Positions 1-9,500 of a stretch of DNA of 50,039 bases are shown here, piece by piece. A program made the translations under genes and the position numbers. The stretch comes from Planctomycetota bacterium (lineage in GTDB: Bacteria > Planctomycetota > Uabimicrobiia > Uabimicrobiales > JABWCH01), in NCBI GenBank assembly GCA_017993505.1, contig JAGOMP010000020.1, positions 1 to 50,039 on the forward strand. Direction: 5' to 3'. The notes under the pieces were generated by a model, which searched no databases, had not been told where the DNA came from, and saw only the letters and a program-made list of their open reading frames with translations. Positions within the stretch are counted from its first letter, which is position 1; every line of letters starts with the position of its first letter.

Positions 1-245
1 TTATACACACGCATTAGACAGGTGTTTTTAAGTGCTTGTCTAATCATTTAATTTAATTATACACACGCATTAGACAGGTGTTTTTAAGTGCATGTCTAAT
101 CATTTAATTTAATTATACACACGCATTAGACAGGTGTTTTTAAGTGCTTGTCTAATCATCTAATTTAATTATACATGTGCATTGGACAGGTGTTTTTAAG
201 TGCTTGTCTAATCATCTAATTTAATTATACATGTGCATTGGACAA
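1..245. repeat. 56-bp tandem repeat array with internal hairpin
   Basis: Four full units start at 1, 57, 113 and 169, and a partial fifth starts at 225. Each carries the inverted repeat ATTAGACA...TGTCTAAT (positions 13-20 and 37-44 in unit 1). Units 4 and 5 differ (ACATGTGCATTGG), and the changed base would still allow a G-U pair in RNA, so the hairpin may be kept. No coding potential is seen. The array starts at the window edge and may be longer. Confidence 0.9.
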
Positions 246-360
246 CGCTTATTTATATTTATGATAATATGCCTCTATGACAGCGTGTATTAGACCATGT
301 ACAATTATTTATATTTATTATAATGCCATTGTGACAGCTGTTTTCAATGTGTGTATAGTT
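246..360. repeat. Degenerate two-copy repeat, about 58 bp
   Basis: Two diverged copies of a segment beginning TTATTTATATTTAT and ending GTGACAGC/ATGACAGC lie at about 249-284 and 306-340. It follows the 56-bp array directly and holds no gene. Confidence 0.55.
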
Positions 361-379
361 ATAGTTACTACTTTATATA

Positions 380-486
380 TGTACTCTGGGGAGAAAAGTT
401 ACTCTTAGAGAGGGAATGTAACTCTGGGAGAGTAGCAGCAAATATTAATATTTCTTGGAGAGGGAATGTGACTCTGGGGAGAAAAA
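380..486 (+). repeat. Degenerate CTCTGGGGAG repeats
   Basis: At least four diverged units of the form ACTCTGGGGAGAAAAGTT or CTTGGAGAGGGAATGTG. They are relatives of the cleaner arrays at 2721-3080 and 49720-50015, in the same orientation as the former. They lie in the 5' region of the gene at 606. Between here and 606 I see only AT-rich sequence. Confidence 0.65.
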
Positions 487-605
487 AAATATGTGAAAAA
501 GGGTGAAAATGAAATTTTTATTATTATATTCTTTATTGTGCTTTGTTTAGCTTTTACATTGATTTTTATTAAAATATATTCCATTACATATTCAAGAGGT
601 TCTTC

Positions 606-2588
606 ATGAAACAAAAATTTCTTTGTTTTTTTTCCTATTTTAGTCTATTTTTTGCTTGCTGTATAGTGATAGCTAGGTGGTGGACTCAACACTATTTTAG
701 ATATATGGAATTAGAAACTTTATTGTTTTTTTTCTCTGTACCATTAACAGGACTTCCTACAAGTTTTTTTATATCTTTTACAATATATGTATTGGGAATT
801 TCTAGTTTTGTTGTATTGATTTTTATAAGCATTCCTTTTTTTTATAGATGTTTTTTCCCTTCAATAAAAAATTATATTTCTGTATTGCAATTTAACCCTG
901 ATTATAAAATACGTTCTCTTTTAACATATCTCATATTTTCTTTTATTGTTTTGCTTCTTATTGTATTTCCTTATGATTTTTTTAATTATCTTATAGAAAA
1001 TTTTTTGATATTTTTTATTTCTCATATTATAAGTTTTATTCTCATATTCTTATATTTTTATAAACAATCGAAAAAGATTATATTTGTATCGAAAAAAATA
1101 GTTTTTAAAATTTTGCTAAGTTCTTTACTTTTGTTAAATTTATATATAAATTTTCTTGTATTATTATGTATACTGTTTTATTTTACTTGTAGTGCTTTTT
1201 TAGAAAGTAAATATAAAAAAATTCAACCACATAAATGGTGTATAACATATATATTTATATTTTCAAATATATATATTCTTACTTATCTTATTAAAATAGG
1301 AATAACATATAAAAGATTATCTTGGCAATTTATATATTATAATATTTCAGATATATTTAATTATTTCGTATTTTATATTTTATTTTATATAGCACTTTTA
1401 TTTTTCTTTTCTCGTAAACAAGAATATTCAAAGAAATCATACTATATATTTTTATTAATGATAAGTTATATTGCTATTTTGCAAACATTATGGAATTTTG
1501 AACAGAGATATTCTATATGTCGATTTATAAAATATGAATATTTTTCTGAACCTAGTATAGTGTATGAAAAATATTATGTATCTTCTAAAAATAGCAAAAT
1601 TATTCCACCACCAAAGGAGCAAAATTTAATTTTATTGATTTTGGAAAGTATGGAATTTACATTTAGTAATTTAGAAAATCATATTTCTAAACGAGAGACA
1701 AAAGAGGAATATAATTGGATTCCTGAATTATCTATGCTAGCATCAGAAAATGTTTCTTTTACAAATTTTAGAAATGGATATTGCATGGATTATAGCATAG
1801 GTAGTGTAGTTGCTATGATGTGTGGTGTTCCTAAAAAGAATATGTATGACAATATATATTCTTTAGGAAAAATTTTAAAATCAAATAATTATACAAATTT
1901 TGTTTTTGAAGGTGCAGATATTTCTTATGGATATTTAGATTTATTTTTAAATGCCAATGGTTTTGAAGGTCATATATACGGAAAAAATTCTTTAAAAAAT
2001 AATCCCATTGTATTAAATTCTAAAAGTAAACCATGGGATACTGAAAGAGGTAAATGGGGAATTCATGACCGTGATTTATTTGCCATTTGTAAAGAAAAAT
2101 TCCCTAAATATTTTCAACATCAACCATTTTTTGGTATTATTATTACAAGTTATACTCATTTTGCAACAGATGAGACAGAAGAAATTATTGAATTAAATTA
2201 CCGAGAAGCTTCACAACTTGTCTATGATTTTGTTACATGGGTTCAACGTAGTCCAGTGGGAAACAATACAACGATCATTATTGTAGGAGATCATGTAAGA
2301 ATGGGAAATTTTTTAATGGAAATTCCTACAGAAACTAGAAATATCTATAATGTTTTTATTAATCCTAAAATAAAACCTTTTGATAAAAATAGAAAATTTT
2401 GGTCTATGGATATGTTGCCCACTATTTTAGAAAGTATTGGTTTTAAAATTCAAGGTCATCGATTAGGATTAGGAACTTCTGTTTTTTCAAAAGAACCTAC
2501 GTTATTAGAATGTATAGGTGATGAAAATTTACGAAATGAATTAAGAAAAAGGAATCAATATCATCATACAAATCAAAAAACTCATTAA
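606..2588 (+). CDS. Membrane-bound phosphoglycerol transferase-like enzyme (OpgB/LTA synthase, sulfatase-fold family)
   Basis: The 660-residue protein has an N-terminal half (about 1-330) of roughly eight hydrophobic segments. An alkaline-phosphatase-fold domain follows outside the membrane. Family landmarks are ILESME near residue 346 (metal ligand region), MDYSIGSVVAMMCGVP near 394-409, matching the nucleophile loop of OpgB, and GDH near 561. In OpgB/LTA synthases the nucleophile is Thr; here the aligned position seems to be Ser. Such enzymes move phosphoglycerol or phosphoethanolamine onto glycans or lipids at the outer membrane face; the substrate here is unknown. The ATG at 606 is supported by AAGAGG about 7 bases upstream. 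The gene is even more AT-rich than its neighbours. It stands alone between repeat blocks, which could mean acquisition by transfer. Family assignment is good, exact reaction is not. Confidence 0.75.
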   Translation: MKQKFLCFFSYFSLFFACCIVIARWWTQHYFRYMELETLLFFFSVPLTGLPTSFFISFTIYVLGISSFVVLIFISIPFFYRCFFPSIKNYISVLQFNPDYKIRSLLTYLIFSFIVLLLIVFPYDFFNYLIENFLIFFISHIISFILIFLYFYKQSKKIIFVSKKIVFKILLSSLLLLNLYINFLVLLCILFYFTCSAFLESKYKKIQPHKWCITYIFIFSNIYILTYLIKIGITYKRLSWQFIYYNISDIFNYFVFYILFYIALLFFFSRKQEYSKKSYYIFLLMISYIAILQTLWNFEQRYSICRFIKYEYFSEPSIVYEKYYVSSKNSKIIPPPKEQNLILLILESMEFTFSNLENHISKRETKEEYNWIPELSMLASENVSFTNFRNGYCMDYSIGSVVAMMCGVPKKNMYDNIYSLGKILKSNNYTNFVFEGADISYGYLDLFLNANGFEGHIYGKNSLKNNPIVLNSKSKPWDTERGKWGIHDRDLFAICKEKFPKYFQHQPFFGIIITSYTHFATDETEEIIELNYREASQLVYDFVTWVQRSPVGNNTTIIIVGDHVRMGNFLMEIPTETRNIYNVFINPKIKPFDKNRKFWSMDMLPTILESIGFKIQGHRLGLGTSVFSKEPTLLECIGDENLRNELRKRNQYHHTNQKTH

Positions 2589-2672
2589 AGTTTAAGAGTG
2601 AATGTTTGAGTGATATTATTATACGATTAAAAAATAATTAACATTTTATGAATGAATGTTCTGTAACGTTTG

Positions 2673-2711
2673 AAATAGTATCAGACATTGACTGTATGTC
2701 TGACACTATTT
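2673..2711. terminator. Hairpin terminator after the phosphoglycerol transferase-like gene
   Basis: A 16-bp stem (2673-2688 with 2696-2711, one mismatch) around a 7-base loop, followed by a T run. The arms read AAATAGTaTCAGACAT and its complement. It is closely related in sequence to the hairpin at 3083-3122, and both could act in either direction. Confidence 0.75.
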
Positions 2712-2720
2712 TTTTTAATG

Positions 2721-3080
2721 TTGTTCTGGGGAGGAAAGTTGTTCTGGGGAGGAAAGTTGCTCTGGGGAGGAAAGTTGCTCTGGGGAAGAATTTGCTCTGG
2801 GGAGGTAATGTTGGGGAGTTGCTCTGGGGAAGAATTTGCTCTGGGGAGGAAAGTTGCTCTGGGGAGGAAAGTTGCTCTGGGGAGGAAAGTTGCTCTGGGG
2901 AAGAATTTGCTCTGGGGAGGTAATGTTGGGGAGTTGCTCTGGGGAGCAATGTTACTCTGGGGAGGGAAAAGTTAAATCTGAGGAGGTAATGTTGGGGAGT
3001 TGCTCTGGGAAATGTTGCTTTGGGGAGGCAATGTTACTCTGGGGAGGGAAATGTTGCTCTGGGGAGGAGTTGCTCTGGGG
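2721..3080 (+). repeat. 18-bp G-rich satellite (TTGCTCTGGGGAGGAAAG)
   Basis: About 18 units of a GC-rich 18-base repeat with 15-20 base variants, core GCTCTGGGGAGG. First period measured directly: 2726, 2744, 2762. Several frames stay open through it only because the unit is a multiple of three; the predicted peptides (LLWGGK repeats) look like noise. Runs of GGGG every 18 bases on one strand could form quadruplexes. It lies exactly between two related terminator hairpins of convergent genes. Confidence 0.9.
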
Positions 3081-3082
3081 TG

Positions 3083-3122
3083 AAATAGTGTCAGTCTTTG
3101 CATTGTGTGACTGACACTATTT
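3083..3122. terminator. Hairpin terminator at the 3' end of the tricorn-like gene
   Basis: A perfect 14-bp stem (3083-3096 with 3109-3122), arms AAATAGTGTCAGTC and its complement, flanked by T/A runs so that it suits the minus-strand gene ending at 3141 and also the plus strand. It shares most of its arm sequence with the hairpin at 2673-2711. Confidence 0.75.
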
Positions 3123-3140
3123 TTAGAGTTATTTTTTATA

Positions 3141-6100
3141 TTAGTTTGCTTTGGGGTAATCTACTTTTGGGGTTGTTTCCTCGGGTTCAGGTTCTTGTTC
3201 AGGTTCTTGTTCAGGTTCTTGTTCAGGTTCTTGTTCAGGTTCTTGTTCAGGTTCTTGTTCAGGTTCTTGTTCAGGTTCTTGTTCGGGTTCAGTATTTTCA
3301 GGTTCTTGTTCAGGTTCTTGTTCGGGTTCAGTATTTTCAGGTTCTTGTTCAGGTTCAGTTTTCTCAGGTGTGATTTCAGTCTCAGGATTAGTTTTTTCTG
3401 GGGTTTCTTGCTCAGAGGTAGTAGGGGTCGAAGTCTGGGATTCTGAGGAGCTTATTTTTTTATTTGTGTTGATTTGTTCTAGGATGAGTTCAATGGCTTT
3501 TTCTAATTGTGGGTCATTGTTTTGAATTCTATCTAGTGGTGTTTCTTCTACGATATAATCTGGGATGACTCCTAGGCCTTCCATATTTTTGTTGTCTAGC
3601 GTATAGTAGCCAACTCTAGGAATGCGGAAGATATATTTGTTTTGTAGTGTGATGTCTTTTGTTCCAATGACTCCCCCAGGTGTAGGTGTACCAACGATAA
3701 GACCACGTTGTAAGCTTTGGAATGCAATGGGAAAGACTTCAGCATCACTAAATGATTTTTCATTAACAAGTAAGATTGTAGGTTTTTCCCAATATAGTAA
3801 AGGTTGTGTTTGATGTGTAGTTGTCCTTGTTTTATATTGTAAATAGGGGCGTCGATCTAAGATTTCTAGTAGTTCTTGGTGGATGTTTCCTCCTGGGTTG
3901 TTTCGAATATCTAGGATGAGACCATGAGCATTTTTATTTTTATGGATAATTTCTACAAATTTTTTTAAATTTTTTTGATCCATTTCTTGTAGATGGATGT
4001 AGATGATTTTGTTGTTTGTTTTTTCTTGTACTATTTGTTGTCGTTGGGATTCCCAATTTTGATATTGTATTGCTTGTATAGTATTTAGGTTGACAGGTGT
4101 AAGTTCTACGTAACGACCTTTTGTAGGATCTGTAGTTCGACTGATAAGAAGTTTGATTTTTTGTTCTACTGTGTTATTTAGAAGTTGTGTGATGTTTATA
4201 TCAGGCATCAATCGTTGGTCTTTGATTTCTAGGATATAGTCATCAGGTTGTATCCAAGCTTTGTCTGCAGGACCGTTTTTTAATATTGTTTTAACTTTAT
4301 AGGCTGTTTTATCTTGCACTGGTTCTAGAGTACAACCTAAGTAACCAGTTTGGACTGTATTTTCTTCTTGAGTTTTTCCTAATCCTGTATGAGAAGCTTT
4401 GAGTTCACCTACCATTCGATTGAGTAGAACTTCGACTTCTAGATCTGTTTGTGCAGCTAGAACAGCAGGTTCATATATATCTTTGATTTCTTTCCAGTTA
4501 ATACCATGGAATGTGTCATCATAGAAATATTCATTGATAGCATTCCATGTTTGGTGGAATAGTAAACGACGTTCTTTTTGTTTGTCAATTTTTTTTGTTG
4601 TATAGAATGGAATAATATGCCCTAGTGTAGGTTCTTGAGGAACTTCCATGATGTGGACGTTTTTTTCGTCATTTTCATTTGCTTTTTCATAGAGAAGCCA
4701 TTTTCCATCAGGGGAAACGCAAGGCATGGAGGCATCTTTTTGAACTAGTATAGGAGTGCCGCCATATACAGGTATCATGTAAATATTGGTTACCATAGTG
4801 TTTCTGTTTGTATTTTCGTAGAAGAGCCAACGACTGTCTTTAGACCAACTAGGAACTTGGCTAAATCCTCCTTGCGTTGTCACTTGTTTTGCTTGGCTAT
4901 AGGGTGCCTCCGCAGGTATGATCCATATTTCTTGTGTGCCAGATTTCCCTGAATCAAAGGCAATCCATTTTCCATCGGGTGAAAAAACAGCGTCGTCTTC
5001 AGATTCAGGGCTGTTTGTAATTTGGCGATCATCACCTGTTGCAATATTTTTGAGCCAAATGTCTCTATTGCCTGTTCTTTCTGATGTGTATAGGATAGAT
5101 TTTCCATCAGGAGACCAACTATGATAGAAGCTAGGTTCTTTTTCTTCTGTTTTATGGAGTGGCGTTTCTTCTTGTGTTGCTAAATTTAGGATATAGATAG
5201 ATTCTACTCCGTTTTTATTCGATACATATGCTAAGTGTGTGCCGTCAGGAGAATAGCGTGGCCATTCATTTGTATGCATACTTTTAGTAATGCGTGTGGC
5301 TTGTCCTCCGTGAATAGGCATAGTATAGATATCGTCATCGAGTGTAAAGGCAATGGTCTTGCTATCAGGAGACCAATGTGCCATTTCGCTTCCTGAAGTG
5401 ATGATTTTTGTTTCTATGTGGTTGTTTTTTTCATCGCTATCTATATAGATAGGGATTCGATAGGCATCTGTTTTGTCTAGGTCCATCTGATATATTTGAA
5501 AATTAGCTTCAAAGATAATCTTTGTTCTTGCTCTATTGGGAGAAGGTGTAATTAAATCTAGGGGAAAAGCTGTAAGCTGTGTTTGATTTTTCCCATCTTT
5601 GTTCATTCTCCAAAGGTTAGTTGTTTTTTTTGTTTTGTCTTGTGGATGTGTGGCATCGCGAAAGTAGTAAATATAGTTTCCCGAGGCATCAAAAAATGGA
5701 TCCTTTTCATTGTCTGAAGTTTTTGTTAATTGTGTAGGCAAGGTGTATTCATTAAAAGATGTAGAAAAGATATCCCAATTGTCTGAGCCTTGGTGTTGTT
5801 TTTTCCAATATTGAGCTTCACCTCGAGTATAGACTATGGTTTGTAGGTCAGGACTTATCGCTGCATCGCGACCATTATCATAGGTAAGTTGGATAGGAGT
5901 ACCACCAGTAGATGCAATTTTCCATAATTCCATAGAGCCAGATCGAGTGGAATGAAATAAGATCCATTTTCCATCGGAAGTCCAATCAGAGATGGAGTCC
6001 CATTCACTATGAAATGTTAATTGTCTGGGTTTGCCACCGTGTGCTGGGATCGTCCAAATGTCGAAATTGCCACTTCGATTGGAAGAAAAAGCAATTGTTT

Positions 6101-6341
6101 TCCCATCAGGAGACCAACGAGGTTTGACATCATCTTTGTCACTCAATGTTAAACGGATGGCTTTCCCTCCTTGGATGGAGGCAATCCAAATGTCTCCATA
6201 TAGTGAAAAGGCAATGGCTGTGTCATCATGGGAAAAGCAAGGGTAGCGCATCCCTTGTGCTAGGTTTAAATCTTGTGTTTTTTGATTTGCCCATAAAAAT
6301 GTACAAAGTATACAAAGAATAAGTAAAATATAACGATTCAT
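3141..6341 (-). CDS. Tricorn-like protease: PD40 beta-propeller repeats, PDZ, S41 peptidase
   Basis: About 1,066 residues from the ATG at 6341, chosen over an ATG 27 bases upstream because AAGGA sits 7 bases before it and the next residues (MNRYILLILCILCTFLW) form a signal peptide. Residues about 25-560 contain many PD40 blades (SPDGKTIAF, WSPDG, FSSNRSG-type). A tricorn core and PDZ-like segment follow, then an S41 peptidase domain with ILDIRNNPGGN and SFSDAE, where the Ser is the expected nucleophile, and GTPTPGGVIGT. The signal peptide points to the periplasm, unlike cytoplasmic archaeal tricorn. The C-terminus is a long EPEQ repeat tail. Probably degrades peptides fed through the propeller; substrates unknown. 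Confidence 0.88.
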   Translation of the reverse strand: MNRYILLILCILCTFLWANQKTQDLNLAQGMRYPCFSHDDTAIAFSLYGDIWIASIQGGKAIRLTLSDKDDVKPRWSPDGKTIAFSSNRSGNFDIWTIPAHGGKPRQLTFHSEWDSISDWTSDGKWILFHSTRSGSMELWKIASTGGTPIQLTYDNGRDAAISPDLQTIVYTRGEAQYWKKQHQGSDNWDIFSTSFNEYTLPTQLTKTSDNEKDPFFDASGNYIYYFRDATHPQDKTKKTTNLWRMNKDGKNQTQLTAFPLDLITPSPNRARTKIIFEANFQIYQMDLDKTDAYRIPIYIDSDEKNNHIETKIITSGSEMAHWSPDSKTIAFTLDDDIYTMPIHGGQATRITKSMHTNEWPRYSPDGTHLAYVSNKNGVESIYILNLATQEETPLHKTEEKEPSFYHSWSPDGKSILYTSERTGNRDIWLKNIATGDDRQITNSPESEDDAVFSPDGKWIAFDSGKSGTQEIWIIPAEAPYSQAKQVTTQGGFSQVPSWSKDSRWLFYENTNRNTMVTNIYMIPVYGGTPILVQKDASMPCVSPDGKWLLYEKANENDEKNVHIMEVPQEPTLGHIIPFYTTKKIDKQKERRLLFHQTWNAINEYFYDDTFHGINWKEIKDIYEPAVLAAQTDLEVEVLLNRMVGELKASHTGLGKTQEENTVQTGYLGCTLEPVQDKTAYKVKTILKNGPADKAWIQPDDYILEIKDQRLMPDINITQLLNNTVEQKIKLLISRTTDPTKGRYVELTPVNLNTIQAIQYQNWESQRQQIVQEKTNNKIIYIHLQEMDQKNLKKFVEIIHKNKNAHGLILDIRNNPGGNIHQELLEILDRRPYLQYKTRTTTHQTQPLLYWEKPTILLVNEKSFSDAEVFPIAFQSLQRGLIVGTPTPGGVIGTKDITLQNKYIFRIPRVGYYTLDNKNMEGLGVIPDYIVEETPLDRIQNNDPQLEKAIELILEQINTNKKISSSESQTSTPTTSEQETPEKTNPETEITPEKTEPEQEPENTEPEQEPEQEPENTEPEQEPEQEPEQEPEQEPEQEPEQEPEQEPEQEPEPEETTPKVDYPKAN
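3187..3370 (-). repeat. 12-bp coding repeat: acidic EPEQ tail of the tricorn-like protease
   Basis: A near-perfect 12-base unit (coding strand GAACCTGAACAA or close) is repeated about 12 times, with two ENT interruptions. It encodes a Glu/Pro/Gln tail of about 60 residues. The antisense frames stay open too, giving spurious ORFs. Copy number is likely to vary between strains through slippage. Confidence 0.9.
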
Positions 6342-6496
6342 GATCAAATCCTTATTGAAAATAACCAAGAGTCTTTATGATGTATAAAAAGAAAGACTAG
6401 ACTCTGTATGCATTGTAACAAAAAATAATGATATTGGTTATGAAAAATAAAAATTATTTTCTTTCTTATTTTAAATTTTTCATCTGAATATTTTCA

Positions 6497-6525
6497 TTGA
6501 TTTAAAAGGACGATTAACATATAAT
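6497..6525 (+). promoter_or_regulatory. Sigma-70-type promoter for the kinase gene
   Basis: TTGATT at 6497-6502 and a consensus TATAAT at 6520-6525 are separated by 17 bases. They lie about 50 bases upstream of the kinase start at 6575, in the 230-base divergent gap to the tricorn gene. No other feature is seen in that gap. Confidence 0.55.
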
Positions 6526-6574
6526 AAAGGTTAAATTAAGAATAATTTGTAAATTATTATTCTCGAAAACCCTA

Positions 6575-9500
6575 ATGAAATCAATTGGGTATAATAGTAT
6601 TACATACGCAATTAAGGGGAATCCATTGGCTCAGGAAATAATTCAATTATCAAATTTTCCAGCAAAACTACAAGAAAAATTAGGCACGAGTGCATTAGGC
6701 ACTACATATCTTGTTCAACATCCAAAATATGGTATATGTACTTTAAAAATGCTAGATGGGAAAATTGCTCACACACCTAATTTTGTAAAAAAGTTTGTTT
6801 CTTTTTTATCTAAATTAGGTACACAAAAAGAATTAAGATTTGCTGGCATTTATGAAATCGGTCAAAGTTCATCTATATATATTTTACGAGAATACATAAA
6901 AGGATCTCCATTTGCACCTCAAGGCATGATGAATTTTTTTTCTGCAACCAATATGATTATTGAAATTGCTATGGCATTGGCTGATTTAGAACAAATTGGT
7001 CATGTACATAAAAATTTAAAGCCAACGAATATTATTGTAACTGAGAAAGAACATGCTTACCTTGTAGATGTATCGCTCCCACCTACTGTTTCATTCTATT
7101 TATCACCAGAACAATGTGAAGGGAAAAAATCTGATATAAGGTCGGATATATATTCTTTAGGTGTAATATATTATCAGTGTTTAGCAGGGAAAGTTCCTTT
7201 TGATTCATCATCAGGGCGTGAAGTGATGAGAATGCATATAGAAGATAATTATGCAGATATTCGTGCTTTTCGTAGGGATTTACCAAAATCTTTATCTGGT
7301 GTTCTTGCTAAAATGTTGCATAAAGATCCTACAGTACGATACCAAACTCCTGATGATGTGGTTGCAGTGTTAAAAGCATTAATGAGAGATGCATTAGATC
7401 AATTCCCTTCCTCTACGAATTTTTTTGAAGTTGCTGGACAAGAGAAGAGTACATCGAGTGCACCACAAATTGTTAAAATTAATAAAGAAAATATTCCGAT
7501 TTCCCGTACTATCATGATGCCCAATATGGCGTCTGAGATTACTAAGAAACAGAGCAATGTTGCATCACCTACACCTCCCATGGCTAAAGAATTTTTGTTA
7601 TCTGATTTACCGAGCATTGAAGAGGATATTTCTGAAAGCTTAGAACATATTTCTGAAAAGGAAATGGAAGAACGACTCAAAGAAATCACGCTATTTCAAG
7701 AGGAAGATTTTATTAAAGATCAGAATTTTAAACGAAGTTTTTATTTTCCAGCTACGTACCAACAAAAAATATTAGAATCTTTTCAAAAAACGTTTCATCG
7801 AGAATGTTGGCTATTTAAGGACCTAGAAGATCCAAAAATTATTGAAATAGAAGTTGATTTTGAACAAGCTATTATTTTGAAGTATTTGCATCAATATGAA
7901 GTAAAGATTCAAGATGGATTAAAAAAGCTTAAGGAAAATTATTCTTATAAAGAAAAATTGAAAAAGAATAAAGAGCCTATGGAATCTTCGGATAGTCAAT
8001 ATGATTTTATCAATACTGTGATGGAAATTTCGCAAGTAATGGACGCAGTAGTTTTGATGGATGAAGATGAAGTACATACTTTTAAGAAGGAAGAATCTGT
8101 TTCCGATGAAGAAGCTACTGTAGTGGATGAAATCAAAAAAATTGTAGATTCCACTGTAAGGAAACACGCTGACTTAAAAAAGAAAGAAGAAAAAGATTCC
8201 ATTGAGGATAAGATTAAAACACAAGAAGATGACGAAGAAACAAAAACAGATCAATATGACGAAGAAATAAAAACTCAACAAGGTGATGAAGAAACAAAAA
8301 TCCAACAAGAAGATGATGAAACATATCTTCCTATTATAGAAGATGACTTTCCTGTAGAGTCCAACGTTAAAGAAGAACTTACTGATGCTACCCCTTCCAT
8401 AGAATTATCTGAAACTTCCGAAGTTGTTTCTATACCAGAAAAGCAAGAAGATTCTGAATCAACGCCTAGGGCGGTTATGCTAGATGAAAATATAGATGAA
8501 GAATGGAGTAATGCTTTATCTGAAATACAAACTCATTTAAATTTAGAGGTTGATTTTCAAAATTCGTACCAAACACAAGCTTGGCTTAAGTTTGTTCGTG
8601 AAAATAGATTACAAAAAGATGTTCATTTTGAACTTTTACCAAGTTCTGATGATACTCAAATTAAAACATTCCGTCTCAATTTAGAATGGTTGTTAGATTA
8701 TGAGAAAAAGCAAGATAGTATTTCTGCTGTTAAAGATTTTTTTATAGGCGATTATGAAATTAACGAATTAGGGAAAGGTGGCATGGGTGTTGTGTTAAAG
8801 CTAACAACGCGTTCTGATGCTACTATTCTATCTTTGCGACCAGAGAATAAATGGGCACGTAAACATTTTGCAGATGTTTTACAAACTAGGCGTGGGCAAG
8901 ATAACAGCGAAATCGTATATGCAGAAGTACCTGCCCAAACAAATCTTGTTGTTAAAGTTGCATTCAAAGCACATGAAGAATCATTAATTCAGGAAGGAAA
9001 ATGTTTAGAAAGTGTCAACCAAGAGCCCACAGATTATATTATTGGGTTGCTCCAACAAGGACGCTTGATGGATACTACATCTAATGAAGACTATTTAGGG
9101 TATTATATCATGTTGGAATATGCTAGCCAAGGAACTGCAGACCAACTTTATCAAAAAATGCCTGAAAATCGACTTCCCATTCCCATTGCATTTACTATAT
9201 TTTATGGTATGGCACAAGCATTGCTTAGACTGAAGGAACATGGGATTATCCATCGAGATATTAAGCCTCAAAATATTTTACTAACAGCGGACGGTTATCC
9301 TCGTTTATCTGACTTTGGAATTGCTATTTCTACCCAAGAAATAACTTCCACACTCAATGATGAGAGACGACGACTTTTACGTTTATTAGATATGGAATTT
9401 TTGAAAATCAGTCGACAAAAAGAACAAGCAGAAACAAAACTAGAAAAATTGAAGAAAAAATATTCTGATTTACAAAATAAAGTTTCTCAAGAAATCATTG

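Noticed and set aside
1..245. CRISPR array
   Set aside because: Units are 56-base direct tandem repeats with no variable spacers, and no cas genes are near. The same holds for the arrays at 32621, 45140 and 47128.
405..614. 69-residue minus-strand ORF
   Set aside because: Covers the degenerate G-rich repeats and the leader of the next gene; no coding signs.
2648..3114. Overlapping small ORFs on both strands coding LLWGGK or SPEQL repeats
   Set aside because: They stay open only because the 18-base satellite is a multiple of three; there is no start context and no family. The ORFs in 49742-50019 are the same artefact.
3098..3446. Plus-strand ORFs rich in Val/Gln/Phe repeats
   Set aside because: They are antisense to the EPEQ coding repeat of the tricorn-like gene.
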